DNA of 64,000 nucleotides, from assembly GCF_001540865.1 (NCBI RefSeq), contig NC_033635.1, forward strand, positions 8,484,321-8,548,320, written 5' to 3'. Both the position numbers and the translations under genes were made by a program. Below the pieces are notes generated by a model, which was given only the letters and a program-made list of their open reading frames with translations, had not been told where the DNA came from and did no database searches. Positions 11,255 to 23,078 of this stretch are shown one piece after another. The stretch is from Ananas comosus (lineage: Eukaryota; Streptophyta; Magnoliopsida; Poales; Bromeliaceae). Numbering within the stretch: position 1 is the first letter of the stretch; every line of letters begins with the position of its first letter.

Positions 11255-11380
11255 ATGCTGCGAGGCTGCCGCTCGCTGCAAGGAAGATGGCCACCGCTGC
11301 TCGCTGCAAGGAAGATGGCTGCTGCTCGCTGTGAGGAAGATGGCCACCGCTGCTCGCTGTGAGGAAGATGGCCACCGCTC
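11255..11380. repeat. Minisatellite, unit about 36 bp
   Basis: Repeats of GCTCGCTGCAAGGAAGATGG with CCACCGCT spacers, at least four diverged copies. Both strands stay open by chance because the unit length is a multiple of three. I do not call a gene. Confidence 0.75.
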
Positions 11381-11559
11381 CGATCTTTCTCTCTCTCGGT
11401 ATTTCTCTCTCTTGCAGCAGGCGGAATAGTCCGCTCTTTCTCTCTCGGTATTTCTCTCTCTCGCAACAAAAGAAAAAGTGGAATAGCTAGGGCTTTATTT
11501 GTTTCTTAGGGTTTTGGATGCGGGTATTTTTAAAAATTTTTAAATCCGACCCGTTTAGA

Positions 11560-11765
11560 CCTAATATTATGTCTCACGTATACTGTCCGTATCCCGAAAC
11601 GTGTCCATCCGTATCCCAAAACATGTCCCGCCGTGTCCCAACGTATCAGACCCGTATCCGATTTTTTTTAATTTTTTAAAAATTCCAGATACTTCAATCC
11701 CGTATCCGATACGTATCGGGCTCGTATCGTATTCGATACGTATCGGATACGAGTACGGGTTGTGA
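11560..11765. repeat. Clustered GTATCCGATACG-type inverted motifs
   Basis: The core GATACGTATCGG and related CGTATCC words occur many times within 200 bases in both orientations. These may be transposase binding sites at the end of the hAT element. Confidence 0.6.
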
Positions 11766-11800
11766 TTTGGAGTATCTGTGCATCATAGCATACTACCTAT

Positions 11801-12325
11801 ACGAGGAGGTCAAATGCTCTTAGGATAGCTTATAATTCAGCTCCATCCAAGGTCTTGCCTGGCTTCTTATCTCAATTTTCCTTTATTATTATTTTGTTCA
11901 TGACAAAATAATTTCTGAAGTACTACTTCATCTATTCACTTGTGTTAATTAAATACTCCTTTTCTAGCCAAATAATACAAGCAATCTAAAAGCACTTTGC
12001 TTGGAACTTCTATTTGTTTTGTACAGTAATTGATGTAGAGCTTCTTTGTTCCTTGTAAATTGTTACGTCTTGGCATGGAAGTCCAACCAGCATGGAACAG
12101 ACTTGCCACACAGACAACCTCCTCTGTACGTGAAATGTGTAAATGTACAAACAACTTGTTAACTATAAATGATCATTGCCTGTCTACCCTTCCAAAGTTT
12201 CCTACTTCCAATTATCCCTTAAAAATTCTTGTGCTAAAATCTACGCCTCTAAAGTTTCAAATTCATTTAAATTAACCCTCAAAACAGCGATACATATTAA
12301 AATAAGACAAAGTTTAGAGGGGTAT
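11801..12325. other. Unassigned spacer
   Basis: AT-rich sequence between the hAT remnant and the nested LTRs. A 69-codon minus-strand ORF at 12154-11945 has no recognisable domain and I do not call it a gene. Confidence 0.5.
12321..12325. repeat. Target-site duplication GGTAT of solo LTR C
   Basis: Matches 20331-20335 exactly. Confidence 0.9.
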
Positions 12326-13526
12326 TGTCATGCCCGGGTATCAGCGGAAGCATACCCGATACATGCACAGATCCGCCATATACCTGTAGTATACAAGGCG
12401 TCTACTAAAATCATATCCGAAAAGAAACAATCAATAGAAGAATCTACCTTGATATCAGAGCATAGAATGCACAGAAAGTACTAACAACTAGAGAGTAAGT
12501 GATACAAAACTCCACTAAAATCAACCGAAAGTAAAAACATAAGATTGTATAGTATAACACTCTAACAACATGTGTACAACCCAAAAAAACACTAAACAGC
12601 TCAAATACAAGTGGTAGTCTCTCTATACAAGGGTACACATCACCTTCGTCAACAAAATTGAAGCGGCGAGGTGATCACCTAGCGGGACTCCAAGCTATGG
12701 CTAGCTAGACGCGACTCCCTTGCCGCGATCCCTAGCCTCTCCCGTAGTGGATGGCTCTGTAAACCAACAACAACAAAAAGGACGTGAGAACTATTAAACA
12801 ATAGTTCCCAGTGGATAAGCCGCGGACCTCAGCGAATTACACCACTAGGTTTATAATGAACTAGAAGAAAAATAAGTACAGCTACTACATGATAGAAATA
12901 ACAATAATAATAAACAATTATCATGTAACTATAATCTCAAATGTAACAACTAACTTGTAGCAAGTAAAGTAACTATACATAATTAACATGTCATATCATC
13001 TTGTAAATGCACACTGTCTCGTAGTGACCATTCTATGAATACAATTTAGTAGCTTTGTTTAATTCTTAAGGACCTACACAAGGTAGTTCGGCTTGTGCTG
13101 CGCCTAATGGCCCCGTGGTAGTATACATTTTCCACGGCAATTCACTTCAGCACCCAATCCCACATGGGCGAGCAATCTGTCGCGTAGGCCAACTCCGGAG
13201 TGCCGGTGTAAGGTACCGGACTTCTAACTTATGAAGTTACGGCGTATATTAGTTTAGAGAGCCATTGGAGTGGTTCCGGCGAAGTTCGGTGAAGTTCGGG
13301 AGCATTCGGGCGTTTCAGTGCGCGTGGGCGCGAAAACGGAACCCGAAAGGCTATGTTGGACTATGAACTAAATCCGACATTAGCGTGGATGAAATGATGA
13401 TGTAAATACGCTCGAAAACATGTTTGGAGGGTCTTAGCTCGATTTGAAATGAATCGGAGACCAAACGAGCAAAAACGAGCGAAAACGGACGAAAGCTGAA
13501 ATTTGGCTAAGTCTGGGCTGGAGGAC

Positions 13527-13605
13527 TTACGAGGTCCGGTCCCTTAGCCAAGGATCGGTCCCTCAAGGTCCGGTCCCTCATGCAAGGATCGGTCCTCGTA
13601 GCCCG
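13527..13605 (+). repeat. GGTCCGGTCCCT palindrome array in LTR A
   Basis: Four copies alternate between GGTCCGGTCC and GGATCGGTCC. They are followed at 13612 by CCCAGTTCGGGCTGTTGCAA, the motif that follows such arrays in several other LTRs. Confidence 0.75.
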
Positions 13606-14875
13606 AAAATGCCCAGTTCGGGCTGTTGCAAGAGAGGCATTGTTGAGGTGGTTTCCAGCAATTTTGCACTTATGAGAGGGTATAGAACAAGGGCTTTCTC
13701 TCTCTCCCTCATTTCTTGTGTTCCAACCTAAAAGAACACTCCCTCTCTCTCTCTAAACTCTTTCTCTCTCTCAAAGAGGATGGATCTTAGAGGAGGGGAA
13801 GAAGGAGAAGGAGGCTAGGAAGAAGAATCTTCTTCCTCTCATCTTCTTCCTCACCATTGGAGGAGTTGATTGAGGTAAGCTTTGATGCTTAACAATGGTA
13901 GATCTCTAGGGTGTCGATTTTAAGCTCTAGATTTGGTTTCGTAGGAACCCTAACATGCTAATGAGATGTTTATTGCTTGAATCCAAGGTTTATATAGTGT
14001 ATTATTGCAATAGATGAAATCTAGGGTTCAAATGGGGGTTTTGTAAAGTATAGCTGTTTGATCTAAATTAATCTTATAAAAACCTAATTGCTAGGTACAC
14101 GAACGCGTTGGCGAAGTCGGTTCGGCGATTCGTCGAGCCTACGCGAAGTTATAGGGAAAACGGACCGTTAGAGCTTCGTTTCCGCCTGGAAAGCCGAGGC
14201 GACGTCCAAAAATTACGAGAACGGATCTGGAGCACCGTGGGGGCTAGCTGTAGACCTTAAATCTCCGGATTGCGGATTGGTGGTGGTTCGGTGACCGAGT
14301 GCGAGTTCGAGCCGAACCAGGCGGCGGGTGCCGCGGGCGGCCGATTGCAAGTGACTACAAGCAATCGGAACGCGATAATAGGTGGGTTGTGCTTACCGAA
14401 GCGACTAGGTCGCCTACATGTCAAAGTGGACTATGAGTTCTTGTTGACGCATATGTATGGGCATGATGGCATTGTAGAGCATGCTAGAGCAAATAAATAG
14501 AAATGTATGCATGTAAACCTAATTACTTGGTTTAGAGACTTATGCTAGTTGATAATGGCATGTTGATGCATTGAAAATATATGCTAGTTCTAGTTTCATG
14601 TTGATGTGCAAGAGCATATAAGTGAATGATAACATGTTGTAGATCATGTTAGAAAGAACATATATGATGACATTGTAAGGATGTGCATGAGAATATGTAC
14701 CTATTGTAAGGAAGTGAATTCTCGAAACTCGAGGATTAGACTTCGACCAGAATCGACTAGTTGTCGTGTGCGTAGGCTTCGGAAAGTCCGAAGGTGTTTA
14801 TAATGCGTAAAGTGCATTAAGGAAGGGTCCGCGAGAGCACCAGTGCAAAACTTGCACTGGAGCAGAAATGCTCTC

Positions 14876-15170
14876 GGGGACCGGTCCCTGGCAGGGAGGG
14901 ACCGGTCCCATCAGGCTGGGTTGTGGAGGTCTCTGATGAGACCGGTCCCTGGTGGGCAGGGACCGGTTCCCGAACGTTGGCCTGGCGAGACTTAGCCAAA
15001 TTTGGCTAAGTCCCGAGAATGCAGCTCTCGGGAACCGGTCTCTCGGACAAGGACCGGTCTCCCGGGGACCGGTCTCTCAGGCAAGGACCGGTTCCCGAAC
15101 GCGAAAATCCCTCTGCTCGAAATGGCAGCCTTCGGGGACCGGTCCCAAGTCGGGGAGACCGGTCCCTCAC
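14876..15170 (+). repeat. GGGACCGGTCCCT palindrome array in LTR B
   Basis: About nine units of GGACCGGTC with CT or CC tails, some in facing pairs, occupy 300 bases of the LTR. AAAATGCCCA follows at 15175. Confidence 0.85.
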
Positions 15171-15258
15171 TGCGAAAATGCCCAATGAGGGCTGATTCTA
15201 AAGATGAAAAGTTGAGGGGGCTAGTTGCAAAATGGCCTTTAATAGGGCTTGGGGATCT

Positions 15259-15450
15259 CTCTCTCACCCTCAGTTGCTCTCTCTCTCTCTCTCACTCTTT
15301 CCCTTTCTCTCTCTAGGAAAGAAAAGAAAAGAAAGAGAAGAAGGAGAAGAAGAAGAAGAGGAAGGAGAAGAAGGGAAGAAAGAAGAAGAAAGAGAAGGAG
15401 AAGACTAAGAAGAAGAAGAAGAAGACATCTTCTTCTCTCCCTCTCCCTCA
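15259..15450 (+). repeat. CT- and GA-rich tract in LTR B
   Basis: A (CT)n run followed by a GAAGAAGAGG-type run. Equivalent tracts lie at 13700-13790, 50000-50140, 38520-38625 and 59940-60030 in other LTRs. Such tracts lie close to plant transcription starts, so a promoter-proximal role is possible. Confidence 0.7.
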
Positions 15451-16633
15451 AGCTTGAAGGAGTCTTGAAGAGAGGTAAACTCCAAATCCCTTTAATGGTA
15501 TTTCTAGGGTTTGGGGGTTTTAGGGTTTAGAATTGGTTCAAATGGAACCTATTAGGGATAAATGGAAGGTTCGAGCTCGCAATTGAAGCTCGCACCGTGG
15601 ATTTCCTTCCCGTTGCCATTTTAGGGCACGGATTGGGGTTTTGGGAAATCTAGGGTTTTGATCTAATTTGTTGGGTCGCTAACCTAATTGCTAGGTCTTT
15701 GAACGCGTCGGCGAAGACGGTTTGCCGATCCGACGAGCGGGTGCGGAGTTATCGCCGAATCGGGTACTCGAGGGCTCGCTTTGCCCCGAGGAGTTTAGGC
15801 GGCGTGCAAGAACCGCAACGTCGAGCTTTCTATTATCGCGGCATCGCCAAGAGGTGGGTGGTGTCCATCCCGAAGCAATCGGGCTCCCTTCTATGTCTTA
15901 GTACATGTCGATTCTGCATCTTGTATTATTGCATTATAGGATTATCATGCATTGCCTTTCCTTATGCCATCCTTGATGATATCGTAGCGTACATTGGATA
16001 TTTGATATATTGGATTGATAAGGATTGGGTCTAGATTGTGAATCCTATAATGTAAAGGAAATGATGAACTATGAATGAGTGGCATCTAGTCAATAGTAAA
16101 CCATGAACGAGTGGCATCTAGTCGATAGCGAACAAACGGACAATCTAGTTAATAGTGTATGTGACACCTATGGACTATATGATGATTGTGACTCTAGAGG
16201 ACAGGGTATCCTCGAGCTTAGAGGATTGGATCATGCTCACGGTCTGTTAAATCTTGTGATGGAAGCCCCACACAAGTAGTGCGCTCCGGATGTTGGTCAC
16301 GCCAGGGATTGCCTATATGGCCCCGCCAGACGGTCTCGGGTCCGTAGTGTGAGTTGATTCTCCCTACGTGTCGAGATGGCTAGTGAGCTGTAGGCGAGCC
16401 TTCGGGTAAGCCATGAGATTAATGGACAAGTAAATAGCTTTGCCTTTGGACATGATGATGGGTTAGTCGTTTATCTATTCCCTTGTACATGCATTCATAT
16501 ATTATGATTGGGCATAGTAGCGTAGCTTCATTTCCGTCATTTACAGCTTTCCTTATCTATCTATCTATCCATCTATTGGTATATCTACTTGTGCCCGCTT
16601 GGACCTAGTGGGGAGATCGGCGGAGTCGGCGGC

Positions 16634-16667
16634 CGAACCCACTGGGAACTAAGGAAGTTAGTTCTCA
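16634..16667 (+). promoter_or_regulatory. Conserved LTR stem-loop CACTGGGAACTA...TTCTCACC
   Basis: GGGAACTAAGG pairs with TTAGTTCTC across a short loop. The module recurs at the matching position in nearly all LTRs of this window. It lies in the 3' part of the LTR and could mark an RNA start, polyadenylation or dimer signal. The function is inferred. Confidence 0.45.
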
Positions 16668-17127
16668 CCCCCATTTTACTACAGGTTCCAGTTCGGGTGT
16701 CCCCGGTGAGCGTGAGGATCGCGGTAAGGGCCCGGCGCTTTAGTAGCATTAGCTACCTTCCTTTTTGCACTAGCCGTCACCCTTTTGTACTTGAGAGTAG
16801 ATGATGTATAGGGTGAGGTGGAGTGATTGTATTTATATTTTGGAAGAATGTAAAAGATGTAATTGAATGAGTTAAGTCAAATGAATGTAATAGATAGCTC
16901 TTCTCTCTTGATGTACTTGTATATGTTTTTATACTGGTATCTTGCTCTTGTTTGTCGCACTGGTGGTGCTTCTTGATCGTGTATTTATGAATTGAATTCC
17001 TGGGTAAATTCTTATACATGATCTGTTGGTTGCCTTGGGCGGACAGGGGAGGTCCTGTCCGTTCGGCGTCTGTTCGACGCGCCCGGGCCGGACCAAATTG
17101 GTAGCGGTCTCGGGGCGTGACACCTAT

Positions 17128-17400
17128 AAACCTTGATGTGGACAATTAGGATGTCGAATAGGTCGAGTGGCATCGAACCTAGTGTTATTAAATATAGGTC
17201 GGATATGAACCTAGTGTCGTGAACCTAGGATGGATAAGAATGACATAGAATCTAGTGTTATGGAACATAGGTTGAGATTGAACCTAGAGTTGAGTAAACC
17301 TAGGTTATGTGATAGAGGCATTGAACCTAGAGTCAATTAGACCTAGGGTGGAAAGTGCATTAGACCTAGATAGGTCGATATTGTTGGGTTTGAGACTACC
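17128..17400 (+). repeat. Degenerate AACCTAGTGTT/ACATAGGT repeats in LTR A
   Basis: Short diverged units such as GAACCTAGTGTTAT and ACATAGGTTGAGATTGA recur every 30-50 bases. Equivalent regions lie at 51110-51600 on the + strand, and at 41000-41170 and 46330-46560 in minus-strand LTRs. Confidence 0.65.
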
Positions 17401-17454
17401 CTAGAGACTTGGAAAGTGGATTCCGGAATCCTAGGATTGTGAACTCGATAGTTC

Positions 17455-17770
17455 TAGAGCAGTGGGTTGTGTGTGGCAGGTTCCCCTCCTACTGGACGAA
17501 CTTCGAGGATGAGTTGTTGATTGATTCGAGGCTGCGGGTTATGTGTGGCAGGTTCCCCTCCCGCCGGCAGAATCGTGCTTCGCTAGGGTGTGTGTGGCAT
17601 GTTTCCCTTCCCTATCGGGGGTTTTGGGCTGCGGGTTGAGTGTGGCATGTTCCTCTCCGACCGGAAAGATCCCTGACCACGGGTGTACGCAGCTCTGGGC
17701 AACCCATCGGCGACTTGGATTGTGGATTGAAGGCTGAGGTGTATGTGAGGGTTCCTTCACCTCGAGCCGG
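17455..17770 (+). repeat. LTR minisatellite TGTGTGGCAGGTTCCCCTCC
   Basis: Four to five diverged copies start near 17467, 17540, 17590, 17639 and 17735. The same unit, inverted, forms the array at 46080-46275. Confidence 0.75.
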
Positions 17771-20330
17771 ACAGAGCGCGGATTATCCGCAGTTGATTGA
17801 CTCGAGGCCGAGTCGGGTGGCTAGCTTGAATAAGGTAGATGGAACTTTAGGGGCTTGTGGTAATGTAATGGATCTAAGGTAATAGAAACCTTAGAGGTTA
17901 GTTGGATCTGAGCGAGATAGCAAGATAGAAGTAGAATCGAGTGATCTACTTGAGATGTTGCATTGTATTCTTGCATGATTGCATATAGCATAGTATTGTT
18001 GCATTTATGAGGCAAAGCATGTATATGTTAGTTGCATAATCAAAGTATATATATCTATCTGTTTATTGAACTAACCTGTTGTTGCCTCCTTTGGACCTGT
18101 TGGTCGAGCTTTTCCCTTGGGGGCCGTACCTAATGGGAACCATGGAGTTGGTTCTCACCCCACGTTGCTTTGGGGTGTTATAGGTTCGTACGTGAGCGGC
18201 GCGGCGGCGCGAGGAAAGGGCGTAGCTCCGTAGGTAGCGCCCTACCTCAGAGACCAGAGATAGAAGTATCCCGAGTCGGCATATCCTAGGGGTATAGAGA
18301 TGAAAAGAACAAATGTATCAATTTTGTAATAAGTAAATGTTGTAATAACTCAGATTGTATGTTGGAAGAAAAATGTAATTGTGATGAAAAATGCATCTAA
18401 TGTGAATGCTTGTAATAGCTAGTTGTTTATGTTTTTGATACTTCCTTATGCAATCTGTATGTTGAATACTGTTCTTGGTGGGAACCTTTGTATTGTATTG
18501 ATTGCGACGCCTAGGACGTACAGGGGAAACTCTGTCCGTTCGGCGGTCTGTCGGCGTGCCTGAACCCGATGGCGTGACAGCCGGCTTGTGGGGAGCGACC
18601 CTTACAAGCATGTGCGAATGAGCACAATGGCAAGCAAACATGATCCATAATACCAGTTCCTCGGTCGTCATATCTCAAACACGGAATGTCCTCTACTGAC
18701 CTATAGGTCGGGATCTAAATACGATAACAAATGCTAGTAGCATGAAGTACATGGTAGTTTCATTAGTAGGATGTCAAGTTTAACTTGTTTACCCAAGTAT
18801 ATTAATCACATTCTAATACATGTTTCATATGTTCTATACATATGCAACAACCATTAGAATACACAGCAATATGTCATTCTTGCTAATTTAAGCATAGTAT
18901 ATTTACTCGCGACTTGTCTACACAATGATATGTGTTATCATGCAAGGAATTTAACCTTTATAGCTCTCTACCAAATAGAGTATAAACAGTAATATGATGT
19001 AAATGCAATTAGTACATCCCACAACTCGCTTATGACGCCATTAGCGACACATATGCATAATTCTAAAACTATGCCAAGAGATAAGAACATAGGGGAAAGT
19101 CACCCATTTCGGTGAGGTCAAACCCACCAATCAGTTGACGAGTCTTAACGATCACGTTAGCGAAGGTTTCGCTGATCTCCAAGCGCCCTAGTAAGCATTT
19201 TAAAGTCAGCAAAGAACTCAATCCAATACTCCACGTCATTACTCAAATAAACATCTCAATTAGGTCGAATTATACCTAATATGAAATCCAATCTCGAACT
19301 CCACTTGAAATCGGGTTAGAATACACCAATTCTAACCTCTCGAAGATTACAAACTTCAACTTAAAGTAATCAAACTCCCTGCAGCAAACCTGCTGCGAGT
19401 AAGCATAAAAACTGCATTAAAGCTACCACTAGAACATCCAATTTCGGCAAGATTCTCACCTAGGTTCAGACCAGAGTTAAACCTCCACTCCCACTTAGGT
19501 TGGAGCAACCCAAACCAGCTCTTAATCACCACTATTTTCAGCTCAAAGTGGATATGCAAGCTGCTGAGGACATAAACCCGAAATCAGCATCACTACTACA
19601 TCAACATAAGGCAATAGTTAGCTAATTACCTTCTGAAAACTTTAATCCAGCTCTTCCCCTGAATTTGAGTTGAAGAACCACTATAAAACTCTACTTCTAC
19701 AGCTGCTAAAACCTCTCTCAATCAGCTGTCATCGAAAGCAAGAAACACACTTAACCTCACTACTGTAGCTTCAACTATGGAAAGATTAGAGTATATACCT
19801 TTCAACAGCTCCCCTCAGCAAATCCCTGTATTAGGGTTGAAGAAATACTGCCAAGACCCTCTTTCTACTCTGCAGGAGCTGCTCTACACCTTCCCAACCC
19901 AGCAAGCATCAAGAAAAAGATGAAATCAAGCTCAAATCCTTGATTTCTACTTAGAGAGAGAGAAAACCTAGAGAGAGAAAGTGAAAATAGTGCAAACCCT
20001 CACCTCTGAACTCCAGCAACCTTTGGTCAGCTGCTGGGGTCGTACTAAGGGGTTATAGATAAGTTTGGGAGGTGAAAAGACCAAAATGGCCTGGCTGCCA
20101 CGCAGCTGGTGCTGCTGGTGCTGCTGGTACCAGTACCCCAACACACTGGTACCGGTACCTAGTGCAAGATGCTGAAAGTGCATTTTACAATGCACTTTTG
20201 CGCTACCGGCCGTTTGATCGCTCCACTAACTTACCAAAACCTCTCTACAACCCTTTAAAAGACGTGGAATGGTTCCAATTACCATCCCCACACTCGAACT
20301 TCGTAATTTGCCAAAGTTCAGTGTACTACA

Positions 20331-21230
20331 GGTATATTTGAAACAGAGGGTAAATATGAAACTTAGTAACTTAGGTACTTAGGATATTATCTATAACTAT
20401 TGACATAGGGTTATTGACATATTAGTGTTATTATAATATATGAATTTGGCAAGCCTAACTTGAACATGACTACAAATTAAAATTAGTTTCCACAAGCTTT
20501 ATGTTCATATTTAAATACATATTCCTTTCAAGTACATATACAAGTTTTCATTTTCCTTCTACATGTTTTCCTTTGAATTTACATCCAAAATGTCACTCTA
20601 TACAAAATAGGCATGAACTATCTAACTCGACATTTCTCACTACGTAATGCTCCCAAACCCACATATGGTTGTACTTGAGTAACATAGCCTGCAAGAGGTG
20701 AGAAACTAAACAAAGTTTTCTAATGGGTACAGCAAGATGAAATAGGGCTAGCTGTACAATTAGTCTAAAGGAGGGCAACAAAACAGTAGATGTATAAAGA
20801 AATGAGAAAAAATAAATATGCTACATAAAATCTATAAAAAAGAAAGAGTAAGATTCTTACAATGAATGAAGATAATGCATCAAATTCTTTTCTATTTTAC
20901 ATATTGTCCTTTTCGGCCAATCCAGGGTTTGTCCTTTTGGATCGTGTGTGCACTTCCATTATTTTTCACGTTTTTCAGTAGTCAATTGGGGGAGCGTTTG
21001 CACCCTTGTTCCGTTGCGCATCGGTTAGCTGGGAGGTAAACCCCCGAAAGTCAATATTACTTCTCTCTAGAGTGCACCTACCACAATATTGCAATCCTTG
21101 AACGGAGCTGTTTTAGCGTGCAAGAAATTTAGCAGCAAATCACATGTGCATGATCAATGATGTCTACTGGTGCTGATTGTAATCTTAAATTTCGACACAG
21201 TTAACTGTTTTCAAGAAGTAAATTATCATA
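20331..21230. other. AT-rich sequence without an assigned gene
   Basis: No domain, splice pattern or repeat stands out. Short ORFs are unconvincing. It may be an intron or flank of the candidate host gene just upstream. Confidence 0.4.
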
Positions 21231-21580
21231 AACAAATTGACTACTTTTATTTCAATAAACATAGCATACTTACCAGGGAATAAACATCCATATGCCTTTA
21301 GAACTTGATAAATAGAGACATTCAACAATGGGCTTATTCAAGATATTCAAAGAGGAACATGCAAGCTATTTTCAACAAAGAATGCAAGTAAATTTAAGCA
21401 TTAGGATTCAAATAATTTATCATCATGAATAAAATGTATGTTTACTTTCAGCGACATAGCATGCTTACTAGATATACGACCATATGCCTTTAGAATATGA
21501 TAAAGGTAGGTGAAACCGGCATTAGGCATATTTAAAACCTGCAATGCAGATTATGGATATTATTTTAAACAACAAATCTA
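21231..21580 (-). repeat. Tandem duplication, perhaps of an exon
   Basis: Two copies about 190 bases apart (about 21240-21375 and 21432-21560) share TTCTAAAGGCATATGG on the minus strand, followed by GTAAGTATGC or GTAAGCATGC, a good 5' splice site. The translated blocks end YQVLKAYG and YHILKAYG. This looks like a duplicated exon end with its donor, but no protein match can be named. Confidence 0.4.
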
Positions 21581-21647
21581 ATTGAGTTTAAACAGTTTGT
21601 GAAAGAATCTAGACTAGGGCAAGCTAAGCCTCTTTCCAAGCACCTAC

Positions 21648-21719
21648 CTTTACAAGCGAAGAAGCCTCCAAAGCCGCCTTGCTTCAGAATAGGGTTTGAC
21701 TTCTCCAATACTGCCAAAT
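21648..21719 (-). CDS. Possible internal exon of an unidentified host gene
   Basis: On the minus strand a T-rich stretch ends in GGTTACAG, then 72 bases stay open in one frame (LAVLEKSNPILKQGG, then FGGFFACK), then AAAG followed by GTAGGTGC. Both splice sites fit the plant consensus. The peptide is not one I recognise. Downstream on the same strand lie the duplicated LKAYG blocks. The phase between these exons does not join cleanly, so the gene could be broken. Confidence 0.3.
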
Positions 21720-21722
21720 CTG

Positions 21723-23078
21723 TAACCAAAACAAATTTTTAGGTTATATTTTTGTTAAATTTTGCTAGCTGTAACCATATTAATATATAGATGTTATTTA
21801 CAACGAAAATCCCTAAATTGCTCATTTTAGGGAACAAATTTGAAGATTCAAGATTGTTTTCTCAATATCTAGATGAGCAAATTTCTACTAAAATATTCTT
21901 AGACCAGCTTCTTACTATATGCTAAAACAAGGAATTAAGCATATAAATCCAATTCTCATGATCTAAAACAAAACCCTAAGCTTGCATTCATGACTATTCA
22001 TATTTTGGAAACATCATGAAATCCATTTCAATTAACCATTTAGACTTAAAGCATCAAATTATCAACTAAACAAACCCATAAAAATCAAAATTTCTCAATC
22101 CATCAAGATTCTTACATCTAGTGTGGTAATTTAGGGTTTTCTAACCTTTTTAATCCAAATTAGTTGGATAATCCAAGTTGGGTTAAGCTTTTAGCAAGAT
22201 TTTTCTATAAATTTTACTATGACTTTTACCTTAATTGCAAGTGGGATAGAGGGGGAAATGGAGGACATAGGGGAAGAAGAATGAGAGAGAGAAAGAGTCG
22301 GCTGGAGAAGAAGAAAGGGTCAGAGAAAGGGATAAGGATTGGCCATTTTGGGTAAGCCCTCTGAACCTTTCAAAATTTACAATAATCTAATTTAAATTTG
22401 TGGACTTATTTGGATATGTAGGGCTTTTCAGATGGTTGATAAGCTGAAATTTGCTATTTGTGCTCAACTAAAAATTAAGAGTGATAATTTTAATTATTTA
22501 TTAAGTTTCCGAGCAAAAGTCATATGGGCCGTATTCAGATCCTGAATTAACCACTTAGGTATTAGAAAAACACGAAACTTTCTGATCAATCTGAAAATAG
22601 GGTTATCATTAAAACGATACATTTTCTATGATGTTTTGAAGCAGTTCAAGCCGTTAAATAGTTAAATTGTTCTCAACTCAATAACCTAAGTTGGTTTATT
22701 TCATTTTTTATCATCGCCCTGATTTAGTCCATAATTGGATTTAGGATGCTTTTGAACGCCTAGCTCATGCTGATTTCACATTTGACATATTCAAATTCTA
22801 TTTTGTTTTATTTTATTCAAATTAGGTGTAGTAAATAAATAGTTCAAATAACTTACGAATCTATGGCTGAATAAGAACTTGGTGTTTTCTTTCGCCTAAA
22901 TAAAATATTAGCTATCTTGCCCATTTGTTAGTAGATTCATGTGCTTGAATACAAACTAAAGAATCTATTATTTGGGAAGAAAACTTATAGTGATTATTTA
23001 TCTTTTCCTTAATCTAGTGTTATTCAAATTATTAATATAAACAGACAGACTATGAGACTTTGAAGATCATCAACAATC
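21723..23078. other. AT-rich sequence without an assigned gene
   Basis: No domain is seen. On the minus strand 22340-22240 is CT-rich and followed by GTAAAAG at about 22230, which could be a 5' leader exon and intron start for the candidate gene below it. That is speculative. Confidence 0.35.

Larger units (their letters stand above)
10533..11800. mobile_element. Upstream part of the hAT element with subterminal repeats
   Basis: No gene is seen. AT-rich sequence runs to 11100, with short duplications of a CATTCCTAAAAT-like unit at about 10680-10790. A GA tract and a GC-rich minisatellite follow, then a region at 11560-11760 with many copies of GTATCCGATACG and its variants on both strands. 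Clustered short inverted motifs near an end are typical of hAT subterminal regions, so the 5' end of the element may lie near 11790. I could not find the matching terminal inverted repeat, since the other end is lost. Confidence 0.45.
14705..17122 (+). mobile_element. Solo LTR B nested in LTR A
   Basis: It starts TGTAAGGAAGTG and ends CGGGGCGTGACA, with the TSD CCTAT at 14700-14704 and 17123-17127. Length is 2418 bases. LTR A sequence resumes immediately after it, as shown by alignment of 17128 onward with the LTR at about 51100. Internal parts are the palindrome array at 14876-15170, CT and GA tracts at 15259-15450, and the stem-loop at 16634-16665. Confidence 0.94.
13207..18579 (+). mobile_element. 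Solo LTR A nested in LTR C, itself interrupted
   Basis: It starts TGTAAGGTACCGG and ends GGCGTGACA, with the TSD GCCGG at 13202-13206 and 18580-18584. The uninterrupted form of the site is visible in the sister LTR at about 27307-27322 (GGAGTGCTGGCTTGTGG). Without the inner insertion the LTR is about 2.95 kb. It holds GGTCCGGTCCCT-type palindromes (13527-13605), a CT-rich tract, a minisatellite (17455-17770) and a stem-loop (about 18137-18162). No internal retrotransposon sequence is present. Confidence 0.93.
12326..20330 (-). mobile_element. Solo LTR C, minus strand, hosting two nested solo LTRs
   Basis: It starts TGTCATGCCCGGG and ends GTGTACTACA, i.e. TG...CA, and is flanked on both sides by GGTAT (12321-12325 and 20331-20335), a perfect 5-bp TSD. 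Removing the plus-strand insertion at 13207-18579 and one TSD copy leaves about 2.63 kb. This aligns along its length with the solo LTR at 26428-28743. No PBS, gag or pol is present, so it is a solo LTR left by recombination between two LTRs. In the outer part it carries two GGTACCGGTACC-type palindromes near 20125-20160, the stem-loop at about 12787-12815 and the GCTTGTGGGGAGCGACC hairpin at 18585. Confidence 0.93.

Noticed and set aside
15239..15530. Arg/Lys-rich and Leu-rich ORFs on both strands
   Set aside because: They are translations of CT/GA microsatellites in an LTR.
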